Below the pieces are notes generated by a model. That model did no database searches, had not been told where the DNA came from, and worked only from the letters and a program-made list of their open reading frames with translations. DNA of 64,000 nt from Oryza sativa Japonica Group (lineage: Eukaryota > Streptophyta > Magnoliopsida > Poales > Poaceae). The stretch spans positions 34,563,001-34,627,000 of the forward strand of contig NC_089037.1 in the NCBI RefSeq assembly GCF_034140825.1. Direction: 5' to 3'. The position numbers and the translations under genes were made by a program. The first letter of the stretch is position 1. The number at the start of each line of letters is the position of its first letter. This document shows positions 63,572-64,000 of the stretch, one piece after another.

Positions 63572-64000
63572 TATATTATATTATTAAAACAGCTCGAAAA
63601 GAAGGCACCACGTTTGCTGCGGGGGCTAGAAATTCCCACATTAATCGGAGAAAAAGAAAAGAAGAGTCCAAGTAGAAATACAATTTAAAAATAGCTGAAA
63701 TTCGGAATTACAAATAAGCAATATTGAAAGAAAAGTCCGTATAAGAATCCAATACGAGATTAATTAAAATTCAGAATAAAAATAAAATAAAATCTTAAAA
63801 AGAAGAGTCCATGTAGGAATACAGAATTAAAAATAAGAAATATTAAAAGAAGAGTCCATATAAGAATTCAATACGATATTAACTAAAATTTAAAATAAAA
63901 ATAAAATAAAATCTGAAATTAGATAAATAAAAAAGATAGTTTGAGTAGGATGAAACAACTATAAAATTGAAAATTAAAAAACATAAAAAAATAATTCATA
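63571..64000. repeat. A-rich direct repeat units after the microsatellite
   Basis: Two diverged copies of a ~115-140-base unit (about 63662-63800 and 63801-63916). Each has AAGAGTCCA-GTA-GAATAC, a second GTCC-TATAAGAATNCAATACGA block, and closes with AAAATAAAATAAAATC. A third copy may begin at the window edge. No coding potential. Confidence 0.6.

Overview
This is plant nuclear DNA and almost certainly rice (Oryza). Coding exons are GC-rich at their 5' ends, introns are short and AT-rich, and the spaces between genes are full of small grass DNA transposons (Stowaway, Tourist/Harbinger and Mutator types). From memory, the gene order germin-like, CCT-theta, squalene synthase, DEAD-box helicase 37, PP2A catalytic subunit, long-chain-base phosphatase, acyl-activating enzyme, Rieske oxygenase tandem matches the long arm of Oryza sativa chromosome 3. 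That placement was not checked against a database.

Layout: 1-780 holds a relic of a glycosyltransferase C-terminus. 799-1494 (+) is an intronless germin-like protein. 2507-7369 (+) is chaperonin subunit CCT8. 8677-10465 (-) is a three-exon UGT91-type glycosyltransferase. 10.5-15.2 kb is a transposon-rich gap with a Mutator-type element, a GC-rich Harbinger-type element and a nest of three repeats. 15272-21622 (+) is squalene synthase. 22513-26214 (-) is a Ded1/DDX3-type RNA helicase with a 1-kb intron in its 5' leader. 26-31.7 kb holds LINE and MITE debris. 31762-35669 (+) is a PP2A catalytic subunit. 37362-39683 (-) is a sphingoid-base-phosphate phosphatase. 42009-46408 (-) is a peroxisomal acyl-activating enzyme. 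From 48342 to 63432 lie three tandem plastid Rieske oxygenases of the PAO/PTC52 family, separated by MITE- and LINE-rich spacers.

I rebuilt the exon-intron structure of every gene by hand. Each multi-exon model closes in frame: CCT8 546 aa, UGT 493, SQS 403, helicase 637, PP2A 307, phosphatase 415, acyl-activating enzyme 730, Rieske A/B/C 538/540/545. Most genes are unrelated housekeeping functions (protein folding, sterol precursor synthesis, RNA unwinding, dephosphorylation, sphingolipid turnover). They do not form a pathway cluster. The lineage-specific part is the Rieske triplet. Its third intron, in all three copies, is best read as a rare AT-AC intron, although a GT-AG reading with about eight or nine extra residues also stays in frame. 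The fourth intron differs between copies in splice donor or phase. The third copy looks like a patchwork of the other two. I saw no wholly new system; the most unusual signals are these splice sites, the mosaic copy and the nested or gene-internal transposons.
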